52,620 nt of DNA from Bacteroidales bacterium (GCA_017519865.1 JAFWRQ010000034.1:1-52620); one strand, 5' to 3'; numbered from the stretch's first letter, positions 14,772-23,631 are shown. Program-made: numbers and translations. Notes: a model not told the origin generated them from the sequence alone.

Positions 14772-14779
14772 TAACTTTG
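14772..14779 (+). promoter_or_regulatory. -7 element very close to the Y-family polymerase start
   Basis: TAACTTTG ends only six bases before the ATG at 14786. With the usual distance from this element to the transcription start, the mRNA would begin at or next to the start codon, implying a leaderless or nearly leaderless transcript. Confidence 0.6.
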
Positions 14780-14785
14780 TGGGAG

Positions 14786-16162
14786 ATGAAATCCAGGACT
14801 TACATAGCCATAGACCTGAAGTCGTTCTATGCCTCGGTGGAGTGCGTGGAACGGGGCTTGGATCCGCTGACGACGAATCTCGTCGTCGCGGACGAGTCCC
14901 GTACCGACAAGACCATCTGCTTGGCGGTGTCGCCTTCGCTGAAGGCCTACGGCATCCCGGGGCGACCGCGGCTCTTCGAAGTGGTGCAGAAGGTCGCACA
15001 GATCAACAGGACGCAGCGGCCGCGGCTGGAGTATATCGTCGCCACTCCGCGGATGGCTCTCTACATGGAGGTCAGCAGCCGGATATATGGTGTCTATCTG
15101 AAATATGTGGCCCCGGAGGACGTGCATGTCTATTCGATCGACGAGGTGTTCATCGATGCCACGGACTACCTGGTCACCTATTCCTGCACTGCCCACGAAC
15201 TGGCTATGAGGATGATACGCGATGTCCTTGCTACCACCGGCATTACCGCCACGGCCGGCATAGGCACCAACCTGTATCTGGCTAAAGTCGCCATGGACAT
15301 CGTCGCGAAGCATACCGAAGCGGACAGGGACGGTGTGAGGATTGCGGAACTGGACGAGATGTCATACCGCCTCCTCCTCTGGGACCATAAGCCGCTCACT
15401 GACTTCTGGCGCGTGGGCAGGGGCATCGCCGCGAAACTGGAGGCGGCAGGCATCCACACGATGGGCGAGCTGGCCCGGCGTTCGCTCGACCCTGCCTGGG
15501 AGGCCTATCTGTACAAGCTTTTCGGCATCAATGCCGAACTCCTGATCGACCACGCATGGGGTTGGGAGCCATGCACGATGGAATTGATCAAGAATTACCG
15601 GCCTTCGGCAAACAGCATAGGCTCCGGGCAGGTGCTGATGGAACCTTACTCCTTCGAGAAGGCGCGGGTGGTGATGGGGGAGATGATAGACTCCCTGGTC
15701 ATGGACCTGGTTGAGAAGCGTCTGGTAACGGACCAGATTGTCATAGATGTCAATTACGAACGGATGGAATCCGGCAGGAACGACAGGGAGATGGCGAGGG
15801 ACTGGTACGGGAGGACGGTGCCGAAGCCGGCGCACGGTTCGGTGAACCTCGGGCGCCGGACTTCCTCCACGAGGCTCATCTCCGAGGCCGTCCTCGGCCT
15901 CTTCGACCGCATCGTGGACCCGGAACTGTACGTCCGCCGGCTCAATGTGACGGCGGCGAACGTTACACCAGAAGACAGGGCAGGAGAGCAGCTGGAACTG
16001 TTCGGGGAGCCTTTCGATACCGAGAAGGAGCGCCGCCAGCAGGAGGCCATCCTGGAGATCCGCCGCAAGTTCGGCAAGAATGCCATTCTCAAGGGTATGA
16101 ACTTCGAGGATGGGGCCACGGCCATGGAACGCAACAAACAGATAGGAGGGCACAAGGCATGA
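14786..16162 (+). CDS. Y-family DNA polymerase, UmuC/DinB-like
   Basis: This 458-residue translesion polymerase copies damaged DNA at low fidelity. The palm carries AIDLKSFYASVE near residues 6-17, with the first catalytic Asp and the steric-gate aromatic, and YSIDEVFIDAT near 113-123 with the catalytic Asp-Glu pair. Helix-hairpin-helix sequences (FWRVGRGIAAKLEAAGIHTMGEL) follow, then a little-finger domain. It differs from the shorter DinB downstream and resembles the UmuC-like group found beside a small accessory gene, as here. The frame is open back to 14714, but that part is repeat sequence (KLPKDVG is the palindrome read as protein) upstream of the promoter, so ATG 14786 is used. The next gene overlaps by four bases (ATGA). 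Confidence 0.9.
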   Translation: MKSRTYIAIDLKSFYASVECVERGLDPLTTNLVVADESRTDKTICLAVSPSLKAYGIPGRPRLFEVVQKVAQINRTQRPRLEYIVATPRMALYMEVSSRIYGVYLKYVAPEDVHVYSIDEVFIDATDYLVTYSCTAHELAMRMIRDVLATTGITATAGIGTNLYLAKVAMDIVAKHTEADRDGVRIAELDEMSYRLLLWDHKPLTDFWRVGRGIAAKLEAAGIHTMGELARRSLDPAWEAYLYKLFGINAELLIDHAWGWEPCTMELIKNYRPSANSIGSGQVLMEPYSFEKARVVMGEMIDSLVMDLVEKRLVTDQIVIDVNYERMESGRNDREMARDWYGRTVPKPAHGSVNLGRRTSSTRLISEAVLGLFDRIVDPELYVRRLNVTAANVTPEDRAGEQLELFGEPFDTEKERRQQEAILEIRRKFGKNAILKGMNFEDGATAMERNKQIGGHKA

Positions 16163-16368
16163 AAGGGAAGTATGACGACATAATCAACCTGCCGCATCCG
16201 ACCTCGAAGAGGTTCTCACGGATGCCTTTGGCGGAGCGGGCGGCCCAGTTCTCGCCCTTCGCCGCGCTCACCGGCTACGACGCCGTCATACGCGAGACCG
16301 CCCGCCTCACGGCGCTCAGTTACGAGCAGCCGGAAACGCCCGCCGAGCCTCTCCCCGACGACGACTAG
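16159..16368 (+). CDS. Small conserved partner of Y-family polymerases
   Basis: This 69-residue protein is translationally coupled to the polymerase by an ATGA overlap. The core segment MPLAERAAQFSPFAALTGYD, followed by ETARLT, is a motif I recognise from short proteins encoded beside UmuC/DinB-like polymerases in Firmicutes and Bacteroidota, some of them described as YolD-like. No enzymatic motif or signal peptide is present, and the tail is acidic (PLPDDD). A role as an accessory or regulatory subunit of the polymerase is inferred from the coupling and from this recurring association. Its stop codon shares the tetranucleotide CTAG with the stop of the convergent dinB gene. Confidence 0.8.
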   Translation: MKGKYDDIINLPHPTSKRFSRMPLAERAAQFSPFAALTGYDAVIRETARLTALSYEQPETPAEPLPDDD

Positions 16369-17546
16369 CCTTTGTGCTCATAGGCACGCAGGCGGGCGTC
16401 TTCGGGACGTGAGGCCTGCTCGTCGTAGGCGCGGTCCCATTCGCGGTAGTATTCCATCCGCGGATCTTCGAACAGGGACATCTGCACGTATGGATCGTGC
16501 GTGAGTTTCGAGACTCCGAGCCCGACCTGGCGTACCGGAGTCTCGCCGTTCCATATCTCTCCGAGCAGGCGCCGGGCCTCGTTGAGTATCAGTGCGGTGA
16601 CGTCGGTCGGCTCCGGCAGCGTGCACTGGCGCTGCATCACGGTGAAATCCTTGTATTTGATGAATACCGACACGCAGGAGGCACGGAAACCGTGCTTGCG
16701 GGCGCGGTGGGCGACAATGCCCGCGACCTTGAACAGCGCGCGGTCCAGGGCCTTGGGGTCGGCGATGTCTTGCGGGAAAGTGCGCTCCGCGCTGATGCTC
16801 TTGGCCTCGGGCACTTCCGTCGCGACGGGGGAGTCGTCCCTGCCGTTTGCGTTCTCGTGCAGTTGAAGGGCGAATTTCTGCCCGACGATCTGCGTGAGCG
16901 AGCCCATTCCCAGCGATGCGAGTTCGCCGATGGTCCTGATGCCGTTCTGCAGGAGTCTTTCCTCGGTTTTCTTCCCGACCCAGAGCAGGTCGCGTACGCC
17001 CAGCGGCCACATCTTTTCCGGAACTTCCTCGGTCCAGAGCGTGTGCACCTTGTCGGGCTTCTCAAAATCCGACGCCATCTTGGCCAGCAACTTGTTGGAG
17101 CCGACGCCCACGTTTACGGTAAACCCGAGGGCGTCGCGTATCTCGTCCTTCAAGGCCGTGGCGGTCTCGACCGGGTCGCGGCCCTCGAGGAAGGAGGTCA
17201 TGTCTATGAAACATTCATCTATCGAGAACTGCTGCAGGACGGGGGAGTAGCGATGGCAGATATCGATGAAACCGTCCGAACACTCCTTGTACCAATCCCA
17301 GTCGCCTCGGACGATTACGAGGTTCGGGCAGATGCGAAGGGCCATGGACACGGGTGCGGCCGTCTTGACGCCCAGCTTTTTGGCTGGAATGGAGGCGGCG
17401 GTGACGATGCTGCGGCGGTCCGACGGGTCGCCGGACACCACTGACGGTACGAGCCGCAGGTCCGGCTGACCCTCGCGCAGCATCTTGACCGCCGTCCAGC
17501 TGAGGAAGGCGGAGTTTACGTCGATATGGAAGATGGTCCTGCGCAA
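16365..17546 (-). CDS. dinB: DNA polymerase IV (DinB)
   Basis: This 393-residue Y-family translesion polymerase has catalytic carboxylates in FHIDVNSAFLSW at 6-17 and FSIDECFIDMTSF near 107-119. A helix-hairpin-helix region (LGVRDLLWVGKKTEERLLQNGIRTIGELA) precedes a little finger and a C-terminus with VSKLTHDPYVQMSLFEDP. QMSLF resembles the beta-clamp-binding peptide QxxLF of DinB proteins. It lies 12 bases downstream of a lipoprotein gene on the same strand and may be co-transcribed with it. It converges on the other Y-family polymerase operon with stop codons overlapping in CTAG. No LexA-type operator could be recognised. Confidence 0.92.
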   Translation of the reverse strand: MRRTIFHIDVNSAFLSWTAVKMLREGQPDLRLVPSVVSGDPSDRRSIVTAASIPAKKLGVKTAAPVSMALRICPNLVIVRGDWDWYKECSDGFIDICHRYSPVLQQFSIDECFIDMTSFLEGRDPVETATALKDEIRDALGFTVNVGVGSNKLLAKMASDFEKPDKVHTLWTEEVPEKMWPLGVRDLLWVGKKTEERLLQNGIRTIGELASLGMGSLTQIVGQKFALQLHENANGRDDSPVATEVPEAKSISAERTFPQDIADPKALDRALFKVAGIVAHRARKHGFRASCVSVFIKYKDFTVMQRQCTLPEPTDVTALILNEARRLLGEIWNGETPVRQVGLGVSKLTHDPYVQMSLFEDPRMEYYREWDRAYDEQASRPEDARLRAYEHKG

Positions 17547-17558
17547 GGCCGGGCCTTG

Positions 17559-18059
17559 TTACTGCTCTACTTCCTTCGGTTTCTCGGACTTCGGAGCGCG
17601 GTGGAAGAAGTAGGTGTTGCTCTCGCTGACGCCCAGCAGGCTGCTTTCCTGCCTCATGATCATCCTGTCACCGCTTAGTTCGACATCGTAGATGCCGAAA
17701 AGAACGATGGCCTTGGCGCCGCTACCTGCATGGAGATCTTCGCCTTTGACCGTAAAGCGTTTTGCCGCTTCGTCATAGGAGAAATCTTCCGTCCCGGCGT
17801 CGAGATTGTACCAGACGGATGCGACTTTAAGGTTTTTATCGACCACAAGCCTGCAATAATCCCTCGTGAAATCAGTCGAATTGAAACTGTTGTGGGTGTT
17901 GCCGTTTATAGTGATGGAAGCCTTGACCTGGAGACTGTCTACCACCCAGAATCCGTACGGGGTGCCGCTATACTCGTTATCAGGGCCGAGTTCCTCACAG
18001 GAGCAGAACGCCAATGCCGCAATTATCGCGGCCACTGAAGCAATGATAAGACGTTTCAT
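17559..18059 (-). CDS. Putative lipoprotein, lipocalin-like
   Basis: This 166-residue protein has a lipoprotein signal (hydrophobic stretch, then lipobox AFCSC), so it is anchored in the envelope. The mature part is rich in beta-strand patterns (YGFWVVDSLQVKASITING, KVASVWYNLDAG, DRMIMRQES) with a compact size resembling lipocalin-like proteins of Bacteroidota, but no specific family can be named. The ATG at 18059 is used, since two further codons upstream begin with TTG. The gene is 12 bases ahead of dinB and 55 bases after the preceding beta-barrel gene on the same strand, so it may belong to a longer leftward transcript. Function unknown. Confidence 0.75.
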   Translation of the reverse strand: MKRLIIASVAAIIAALAFCSCEELGPDNEYSGTPYGFWVVDSLQVKASITINGNTHNSFNSTDFTRDYCRLVVDKNLKVASVWYNLDAGTEDFSYDEAAKRFTVKGEDLHAGSGAKAIVLFGIYDVELSGDRMIMRQESSLLGVSESNTYFFHRAPKSEKPKEVEQ

Positions 18060-18114
18060 ATTCAAATTCTTTTTAGTTATAATAAAAATCCTTATTTCAA
18101 AAAGCGTGCGAAAA

Positions 18115-19416
18115 TTATCTCGACGAGAATATCGTGGGGGTGACGGTGAGCATCAGCCAGGCCCACCGGAGCTGGCGGTTGTCGGTGGACCGCTTGAGTA
18201 CGACCATCGTCTCGGTGCCGCGCATATAGGAGTAGCCTATGCTCATCTTGATGTTGCTGCGGAAGGAATAGGAGCCTGAGAATTCCAATTCGTGGCCAAG
18301 GGGCTTGTCGGCATTCTGCAGTTGGGTAGCCGTCGCAAGGAAGTGGTACGCAAGGTCCAAGGATGTCTTGTTGCCGGGTTTCCACGTGATGCCTCCGTAT
18401 GCGTTCTGAAGGCCGGGAGTGAACCCGCCGTAGTATGTGGTGACATAGAAGAAGTCCATTGCCCCGTAGAATTTATGGTGCGAGCCGTAGACCGAGGAGA
18501 ATCCCCTGGCCTTGTCGTGCTGGATCATCCCTATCTGCCCCATCGGGGGAGTGGCGTACTGGTCGTCTCCGCTCAGATGGTCGTAGCCGCCGTAGAGAGT
18601 TAGATGGGCGCTGGGACTGTATGAAAGCTTGCCGCTGGCCATCCATGCGTCGATGGGCAGCCCGTGCTCTTCCACTCCGCCCTGGCGGTAATAAGCCGCT
18701 TCCGCGGCCAGTCTCCCGGGTTTCCATGTCACGAACGTGCCGTAGACTTGCTGGCGGCGCACCCTTGGCAGGGTGTATTCGTCCGTCGAACCTTTCTCTC
18801 CGCTTTGCATGCCGATGTCGGCGAAGAGCAGCGAAAGCCCGAGGTTGGTGCGTGGGATGTCCCAGTGGTACCACGCCGCTTCGATGGTCTTGTAGGGCTG
18901 AAGACCGCCGGAATAGAATGTGCCTTCCGTTATGTTCTCGGGGTTCTGGTTGTAGCCCGCAAAGATATGCAATCTGTGCCCGTGGCCCTCGAAGCCGAGT
19001 TTGAGGACATCGTGCGTGATGCCGGTCATCGACCAGTCGTCCGATCCGAAGATGCGCTGGTCGTCATACGAAAGGTTCTGGCGTCCTATCTGGGCGAAGA
19101 AGCCTTTGTCCGAGACGAACTTCATCCAGGCCTCGTGGACATTGAAGTCGCCTCCTTCCTTGCTGCCCCAGGTGCCGCTGTGCTGGGCGGTCAGGCGGCC
19201 CTGGATGTTGTCTGCGGCATAGTCCAGGCTCAGTTTCGTGCGCTCCACGATGAAGTTGGCGTGGTCGAAACCATAATTCTTGTCCACATCTTCGCTGCTC
19301 TTCGAGATTCCGCCGCGACGCACCTCGCCGCGGGTGAAGTAGTCCGCATCGATGGTGACCTGTGCCCTGGCACCCAGTGGAAGAAGGAGCATGACAGATA
19401 TCAACAAGCGTTTCAT
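18115..19416 (-). CDS. Outer-membrane beta-barrel protein, alginate-export/porin-like
   Basis: This 433-residue protein has a signal peptide ending at GARAQ. The mature chain is a series of amphipathic strands with alternating hydrophobic and aromatic residues (RTKLSLDYAADNIQGRLTAQ, FFAQIGRQNLSYDDQRIFGSDDW, LTLYGGYDHLSGDDQ). The RQNLSYDDQRIFGSDDW segment resembles the alginate-export (AlgE-like) porin family. No final aromatic residue ends the chain (it ends IFSSR), which is slightly unusual for an outer-membrane barrel. It would conduct small anionic solutes or sugars across the outer membrane. The substrate is unknown and no transport partner is nearby. Confidence 0.75.
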   Translation of the reverse strand: MKRLLISVMLLLPLGARAQVTIDADYFTRGEVRRGGISKSSEDVDKNYGFDHANFIVERTKLSLDYAADNIQGRLTAQHSGTWGSKEGGDFNVHEAWMKFVSDKGFFAQIGRQNLSYDDQRIFGSDDWSMTGITHDVLKLGFEGHGHRLHIFAGYNQNPENITEGTFYSGGLQPYKTIEAAWYHWDIPRTNLGLSLLFADIGMQSGEKGSTDEYTLPRVRRQQVYGTFVTWKPGRLAAEAAYYRQGGVEEHGLPIDAWMASGKLSYSPSAHLTLYGGYDHLSGDDQYATPPMGQIGMIQHDKARGFSSVYGSHHKFYGAMDFFYVTTYYGGFTPGLQNAYGGITWKPGNKTSLDLAYHFLATATQLQNADKPLGHELEFSGSYSFRSNIKMSIGYSYMRGTETMVVLKRSTDNRQLRWAWLMLTVTPTIFSSR

Positions 19417-19441
19417 ACTTTCAAAAAAGGCCGGATTGTGT

Positions 19442-19449
19442 TATCTTTG
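19442..19449 (+). promoter_or_regulatory. -7 element of the DUF3298 lipoprotein gene
   Basis: TATCTTTG matches TAnnTTTG, 28 bases ahead of the ATG at 19478. It lies in the short divergent gap with the beta-barrel gene. Confidence 0.65.
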
Positions 19450-19477
19450 TGTCAAGGAACAAAATTAGTGTTTTTAA

Positions 19478-20365
19478 ATGAGAATCAAAACTTATGTCCT
19501 CGCGGCTGCAGCTATGACGATGCTGGCCGTGTCCTGCGACAGGAACGGAGAATTGATGGAAACGGAACTCTATCACAGGGCTGACTCCACGGCGTTCGCT
19601 TTTATGACGATGGATGCGGAACTGCCCTCCGGCAGCGGAAAGGTCGCTTCGGAAGTCCGCAGCGGGCTGTCCGAAGTGATAGACCGCGTGCTGGGCTATG
19701 TGACATCCTATGAGGACGAGCGTTTCTTCCCACCCTTTGATGGCGATGCCGATGATACCGGCGCCCTGCTGGACTACTACCGCGACGGCGCCTTCGGGAT
19801 CATCGCCCGGAAGGCGCAGGAAGACGCCGACGAGCGTGCGACCTATATCATCGAGGACAGCGACCTTACCGACGAGCAGAAGGAGCAGATCCTGGCCGAC
19901 TTCCCCAGATGGGAGTATGACTTCTCGATGAAGAAGATCGACGATAACGAGCGTTATGTCGTGTTCCAGTCGATGGACTATATCTATATGGGCGGCGCGC
20001 ACGGCGGCATCACCGGCGAAGGCTGCCTGACCTTCTCCAAGAAGGACGGCAGCCGCGTCACGGACTTCGTCGACGCTTCCCGCGCCGCTGAAATGCAGCC
20101 GCTATTGATAGCCGGCCTGCTGCGCTATTATTCAGAAAACGGCTATGACACCACTTGGGACGAATTGAAAGAGAGCCTGTTCATCGAAGACGGTTTCATC
20201 CCGCTTCCATCCTGGCCGCTGTATCCTTCGGATCAAGGCCTGAACTTCGTATACCACCAGTATGAGATAGCCAGTTACGCGGAGGGCATGCCCTCGTTCA
20301 CCGTACCTTACGCCGATATCGAACCTTTCCTGACCCCTGCTGCCAGGGAACTGCTCGGCCTTTGA
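19478..20365 (+). CDS. DUF3298 domain lipoprotein (RsiV C-terminal-like)
   Basis: This 295-residue envelope lipoprotein has lipobox LAVSC. The segment VVFQSMDYIYMGGAHGGITGEGCLTFSKKDGSRVTDFVD is characteristic of DUF3298, the domain that forms the lysozyme-binding part of the anti-sigma factor RsiV in Bacillus. This copy has no N-terminal membrane-spanning anti-sigma segment and no sigma-factor neighbour, so it is probably a freestanding lipoprotein. The mature N-terminal part (about residues 25-160) would correspond to the DUF4163-like region. Binding of a cell-wall-active protein is possible by analogy but is not shown. It has its own promoter and about 100 bases of AT-rich sequence downstream before the metalloprotease gene. 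Confidence 0.8.
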   Translation: MRIKTYVLAAAAMTMLAVSCDRNGELMETELYHRADSTAFAFMTMDAELPSGSGKVASEVRSGLSEVIDRVLGYVTSYEDERFFPPFDGDADDTGALLDYYRDGAFGIIARKAQEDADERATYIIEDSDLTDEQKEQILADFPRWEYDFSMKKIDDNERYVVFQSMDYIYMGGAHGGITGEGCLTFSKKDGSRVTDFVDASRAAEMQPLLIAGLLRYYSENGYDTTWDELKESLFIEDGFIPLPSWPLYPSDQGLNFVYHQYEIASYAEGMPSFTVPYADIEPFLTPAARELLGL

Positions 20366-20466
20366 TTTCTTTATTCCGAAAAAAAGTCTTAACTTCACAT
20401 CTTCAGCGCTTCTTTTATCTTATCCGGAATTAATTGTTAAACTTGAGATAAGCAAACTTAACAAAC

Positions 20467-22935
20467 ATGAAAAGAACATTTTATCTGATTGCGACCATGC
20501 TTCTGGCCATAAGCCTTACAGCTGGTGCGCAGGGCAGGGGCGCCGGCAGGCCGGCCTCCGGCCAGGGGGCCGCAGGCGCCCCGGGTGCCAACACTGAACA
20601 GGAGAAGGAAAAGGCTCCGGAGATGGAGTTCAAGTCCGGAATGTTCGGCGTGGCACAGAATGACAGGGACTGGTATTTCGAGATTCCGGACGACCTTCTC
20701 GGACGCCGCATCCTTGCCGTCACCCGTTTCGTAAGCAATACTCCGGGCGCCAGTGAATATGGCGGAGAGGAGGTCAACGAGGCCATGGTTTACTGGGAGA
20801 AGGCCCCCAACGGCAATCTCCTGCTCCGTGCCGACGTGCTCAGCATCGCCGCCGATGAGGACCAGGACATCTATAAGGCTGTCAAGGTGAGTTCCGAGAA
20901 TCCTATCGTCGCCTCCTTCAAGCCCGAGTCCTCCTCCAATGCGGGTACGACCCGCATCAAGGTGACCAGCCTCTTCGAGGGCGACACCCAGGTGTTCTCG
21001 CTCGACTCCCGCAGCAAGCGTTCCTACAACCTTGCCAACATCAAGTCCGACGCCAGCTTCATCAACAGCATCCGCACATATCCCATCAACACCGAGGTGA
21101 CGGTCACCAAGACCTATACCGCCAGCGCGCAGAGCGCCGCCCCGGCCGGTGGCAGCGCCCCGGCCTCCCGTCCCCTCCCGGCAGGATCCCAGGCTGGTGC
21201 AGTGACCCTGGTGCTCAACACCTCCATGGTGCTTCTGCCGGAGGTCCCGATGCAGCAGCGTCTGTTCGACCCCCGCGTCGGATACTTCGCCGACGGCTAC
21301 AGCAAGTTCACCGATGACCAGCAGGAGGTCGAGACAGTGCGCTTCATCACCCGCTGGCGTCTCGAGGCCCGTCCCGAGGACGTCGAGAAGCAGAAGAGGG
21401 GAGAGCTCGTGGAGCCTATAAAGCCCATCGTCTATTACATCGATCCCGCTACGCCCAAGCAGTGGCGCAAGTACCTCATCGCCGGCGTGAACGACTGGCA
21501 GGTCGCCTTCGAGCAGGCCGGCTGGAAGAACGCCATCCATGCCGAGGAATGGCCTGAGGACAATCCCGACATGAGTCTCGAGGATGCCCGTTTCTCGGTC
21601 ATCCGCTACCTCGCTTCGCCTACGGCCAATGCCTACGGCCCGAACGTCCACGACCCTCGTTCCGGCGAGATCATCGAGAGCCACATCGGCTGGTACCACA
21701 ACGTCATGACCCTGGTCCACGACTGGTATCAGGTACAGGCAGGTGCCGTCGACCCGCGCGCACGCAAGATCAAATACGACGATGAACTGATGGGAGACCT
21801 CATCCGCTTCGTCTCCTCGCATGAGGTGGGACATACCCTCGGCCTGCGTCACAACATGGGCTCCAGCAGCCAGACCCCCGTCGAGAAACTCCGCGACAAG
21901 GCTTGGGTGGAGGAGCACGGCCACACCGTCAGCATCATGGACTATGCCCGTTTCAACTATGTCGCCCAGCCCGAGGACAATATCACCAAGGCCGGTCTGT
22001 ACCCCCGCATCAATGACTACGACAAGTGGGCCATCGAGTACGGCTACAAGCCGACCGAGTTCAAGACCCCCAAGGAGGACCACCTCTACTGGAACAAGGT
22101 CATCATCGAGCGCCTCTCGGCCGACCCGCGCCTCTGGTTCGGCGGCGAGGGCAGCGACTCCGACCCGCGCGCCCAGCGTGAGGACCTCAGCGACGATGCC
22201 GTCGCTGCCAGCAACTACGGTATCCTGAACCTCAAGCGCACCATCGGCCAGATCCCTGCCTGGAACGTCGAGGAAGCCGACATGTACACCAATGTCAGCC
22301 GTATGTATGACGCTGTCGTCAGCCAGTTCAACCGCTACCTCGGCCATGTCTCCGCCAACATCGGCGGCCGTTACCTGACCAACCACAACATCGAGCAGCC
22401 CGACCTCGTCAAATATGCCCCCGTGCCCAAGGCCAAGCAGAAGGATGCCCTCAACTTCCTGAACCAGCATCTCTTCACCAAGCCTGCCTGGCTCATCGAC
22501 GTACCTTACATCTTCGAGCTCACCGACTCGCCGGAGAACGGCCTGTACACGCTCATCAACGGCGTCGTCAGCTCGTCCAACCTCCTCAGCGTCGCCAAGC
22601 TGAACCGCCTGGGACAGTTCGCCCAGAACGATCCTTCCAACTACAAGCCCGAGGAGTACCTGGCCGACCTGACCGGCATGATCTTCACCGAACTTGACAA
22701 GGGCCGCGCGGTCGACAGCTACCGCCGTTACCTGCAGCGCCGCTTCGTCACTTCCGCCATCGAGGTGATGAACAGCACCAACGCCGCTACTTCCGACGTC
22801 CGCCCCATGCTCATGGCCACCCTCATGGACATCGAGAAGAAGGCCTCCAAGGCCAAATCCTCCGACTCCCTGACCAAGGCTCACTGGCAGGCCATAGCCA
22901 TGCAGATCAGCGATGCCCTCAAGCTCAGCAAATAG
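20467..22935 (+). CDS. Exported zinc metalloprotease, DUF5117/DUF5118 type
   Basis: This 822-residue secreted protein has a signal peptide cleaved near AGAQG. The metzincin-like motif HEVGHTLGLRHN begins at residue 452, providing three zinc-ligand histidines (452, 456, 462) and the catalytic Glu453. The downstream SIMDY (residues of about 490-494) is the usual Met-turn. The upstream region with DWYFEIPDDLLGRRILAVTRFVSNT fits DUF5118, and the segment before the zinc site fits DUF5117. Total length is normal for this Bacteroidota family. The extended low-complexity stretch AASAPAGGSAPASRPLPAGSQ-like region near 220-240 is an internal linker or insertion. Substrates are not known. A weak promoter-like TAAACTTG lies at 20438-20445, and a strong terminator follows the gene. 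Confidence 0.87.
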   Translation: MKRTFYLIATMLLAISLTAGAQGRGAGRPASGQGAAGAPGANTEQEKEKAPEMEFKSGMFGVAQNDRDWYFEIPDDLLGRRILAVTRFVSNTPGASEYGGEEVNEAMVYWEKAPNGNLLLRADVLSIAADEDQDIYKAVKVSSENPIVASFKPESSSNAGTTRIKVTSLFEGDTQVFSLDSRSKRSYNLANIKSDASFINSIRTYPINTEVTVTKTYTASAQSAAPAGGSAPASRPLPAGSQAGAVTLVLNTSMVLLPEVPMQQRLFDPRVGYFADGYSKFTDDQQEVETVRFITRWRLEARPEDVEKQKRGELVEPIKPIVYYIDPATPKQWRKYLIAGVNDWQVAFEQAGWKNAIHAEEWPEDNPDMSLEDARFSVIRYLASPTANAYGPNVHDPRSGEIIESHIGWYHNVMTLVHDWYQVQAGAVDPRARKIKYDDELMGDLIRFVSSHEVGHTLGLRHNMGSSSQTPVEKLRDKAWVEEHGHTVSIMDYARFNYVAQPEDNITKAGLYPRINDYDKWAIEYGYKPTEFKTPKEDHLYWNKVIIERLSADPRLWFGGEGSDSDPRAQREDLSDDAVAASNYGILNLKRTIGQIPAWNVEEADMYTNVSRMYDAVVSQFNRYLGHVSANIGGRYLTNHNIEQPDLVKYAPVPKAKQKDALNFLNQHLFTKPAWLIDVPYIFELTDSPENGLYTLINGVVSSSNLLSVAKLNRLGQFAQNDPSNYKPEEYLADLTGMIFTELDKGRAVDSYRRYLQRRFVTSAIEVMNSTNAATSDVRPMLMATLMDIEKKASKAKSSDSLTKAHWQAIAMQISDALKLSK

Positions 22936-22957
22936 ACCCCGTTTGAAATAACAACAG

Positions 22958-22985
22958 GCCCCGCCGCATTGCAGCGGGGCTTTTT
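22958..22985 (+). terminator. Rho-independent terminator of the metalloprotease gene
   Basis: GCCCCGC (22958-22964) and GCGGGGC (22974-22980) form a GC-only stem, extendable by inner pairs, followed by five T residues at 22981-22985. It ends transcription 23 bases after the metalloprotease stop. Confidence 0.92.
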
Positions 22986-23001
22986 ATCGATTATTGGAAA
23001 A

Positions 23002-23631
23002 ATGAAGAAGACATTCATCGCGGTCCTCGCAGCAGGACTGCTCGCAGCCGCGGGCTGCGCCAACACTCCCGCCCAGGCACAGGCAGGGGACGGCAACGCC
23101 GTCATCGACGCCATCATGGCCCGGCGTTCCATCCGCCAGTACAAGGACACTCCCGTCGAGAGGGAGAAACTCCAGCTCATCGCCGAATGCGGCGTCAATG
23201 CCCCCAACGGCATGAATGCCCAGGCTTGGGAAGTCCGCATCGTTGACAGCCCGAAATTCATAGACGGGCTTACCGAGATATATAAGGCCGCCAATCCCCA
23301 GGCTGCTTCCCGTCCCGGATTCAAGAACATGTTCGTGAACGCCCCGGCAGTGATAGCCGTTGCCGCTCCCAACGACACCTACAACGGCGTGAACGCCGGC
23401 CTGCTCGGTGAAAACATCATGCTCGCCGCCCATTCGCTCGGCCTCGGAACCTGCTGCCTCGGCGGACCTCTCCGCTTCCTCCAGACCTCTCCCGAAGCCG
23501 CCCCGTACATCGAGAAACTCGGCTTCAATCCCGACTACGAGATCCTCTACCTGATCGCGGTCGGATATCCCGACGAGGATCCTGCCGCGAAGCCCCGCGA
23601 CCTGTCAAAAATAAGCTTCGTGGAGTATTAA
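23002..23631 (+). CDS. Exported nitroreductase-family lipoprotein
   Basis: This 209-residue FMN-dependent nitroreductase-fold protein has an N-terminal lipoprotein signal ending in AAAGC, with Cys19 as the lipid site. Family motifs are ARRSIRQYKDTPVE (FMN phosphate contacts), AECGVNAPNGMNAQAWEVRIV and LAAHSLGLGTCCLGG. Most nitroreductases are cytosolic, but lipoprotein versions occur in Bacteroidota. The start at 23002 is preferred because the open frame upstream to 22969 runs through the terminator hairpin. No -7 element fits between that terminator and the start, so it may depend on read-through or a non-standard promoter. The substrate (quinone, nitro compound or other) is unknown. Confidence 0.86.
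   Translation: MKKTFIAVLAAGLLAAAGCANTPAQAQAGDGNAVIDAIMARRSIRQYKDTPVEREKLQLIAECGVNAPNGMNAQAWEVRIVDSPKFIDGLTEIYKAANPQAASRPGFKNMFVNAPAVIAVAAPNDTYNGVNAGLLGENIMLAAHSLGLGTCCLGGPLRFLQTSPEAAPYIEKLGFNPDYEILYLIAVGYPDEDPAAKPRDLSKISFVEY

Noticed and set aside
14714-14785. 24-residue extension of the UmuC-like polymerase
   Set aside because: It contains a palindrome half unit and overlaps the -7 element.
14205-14999. Open reading frames through the array, including a 14-residue-repeat protein (SFGxLPKDV)
   Set aside because: Frames are open on both strands simply because the period is a multiple of three; the same peptide appears in false extensions of unrelated genes.
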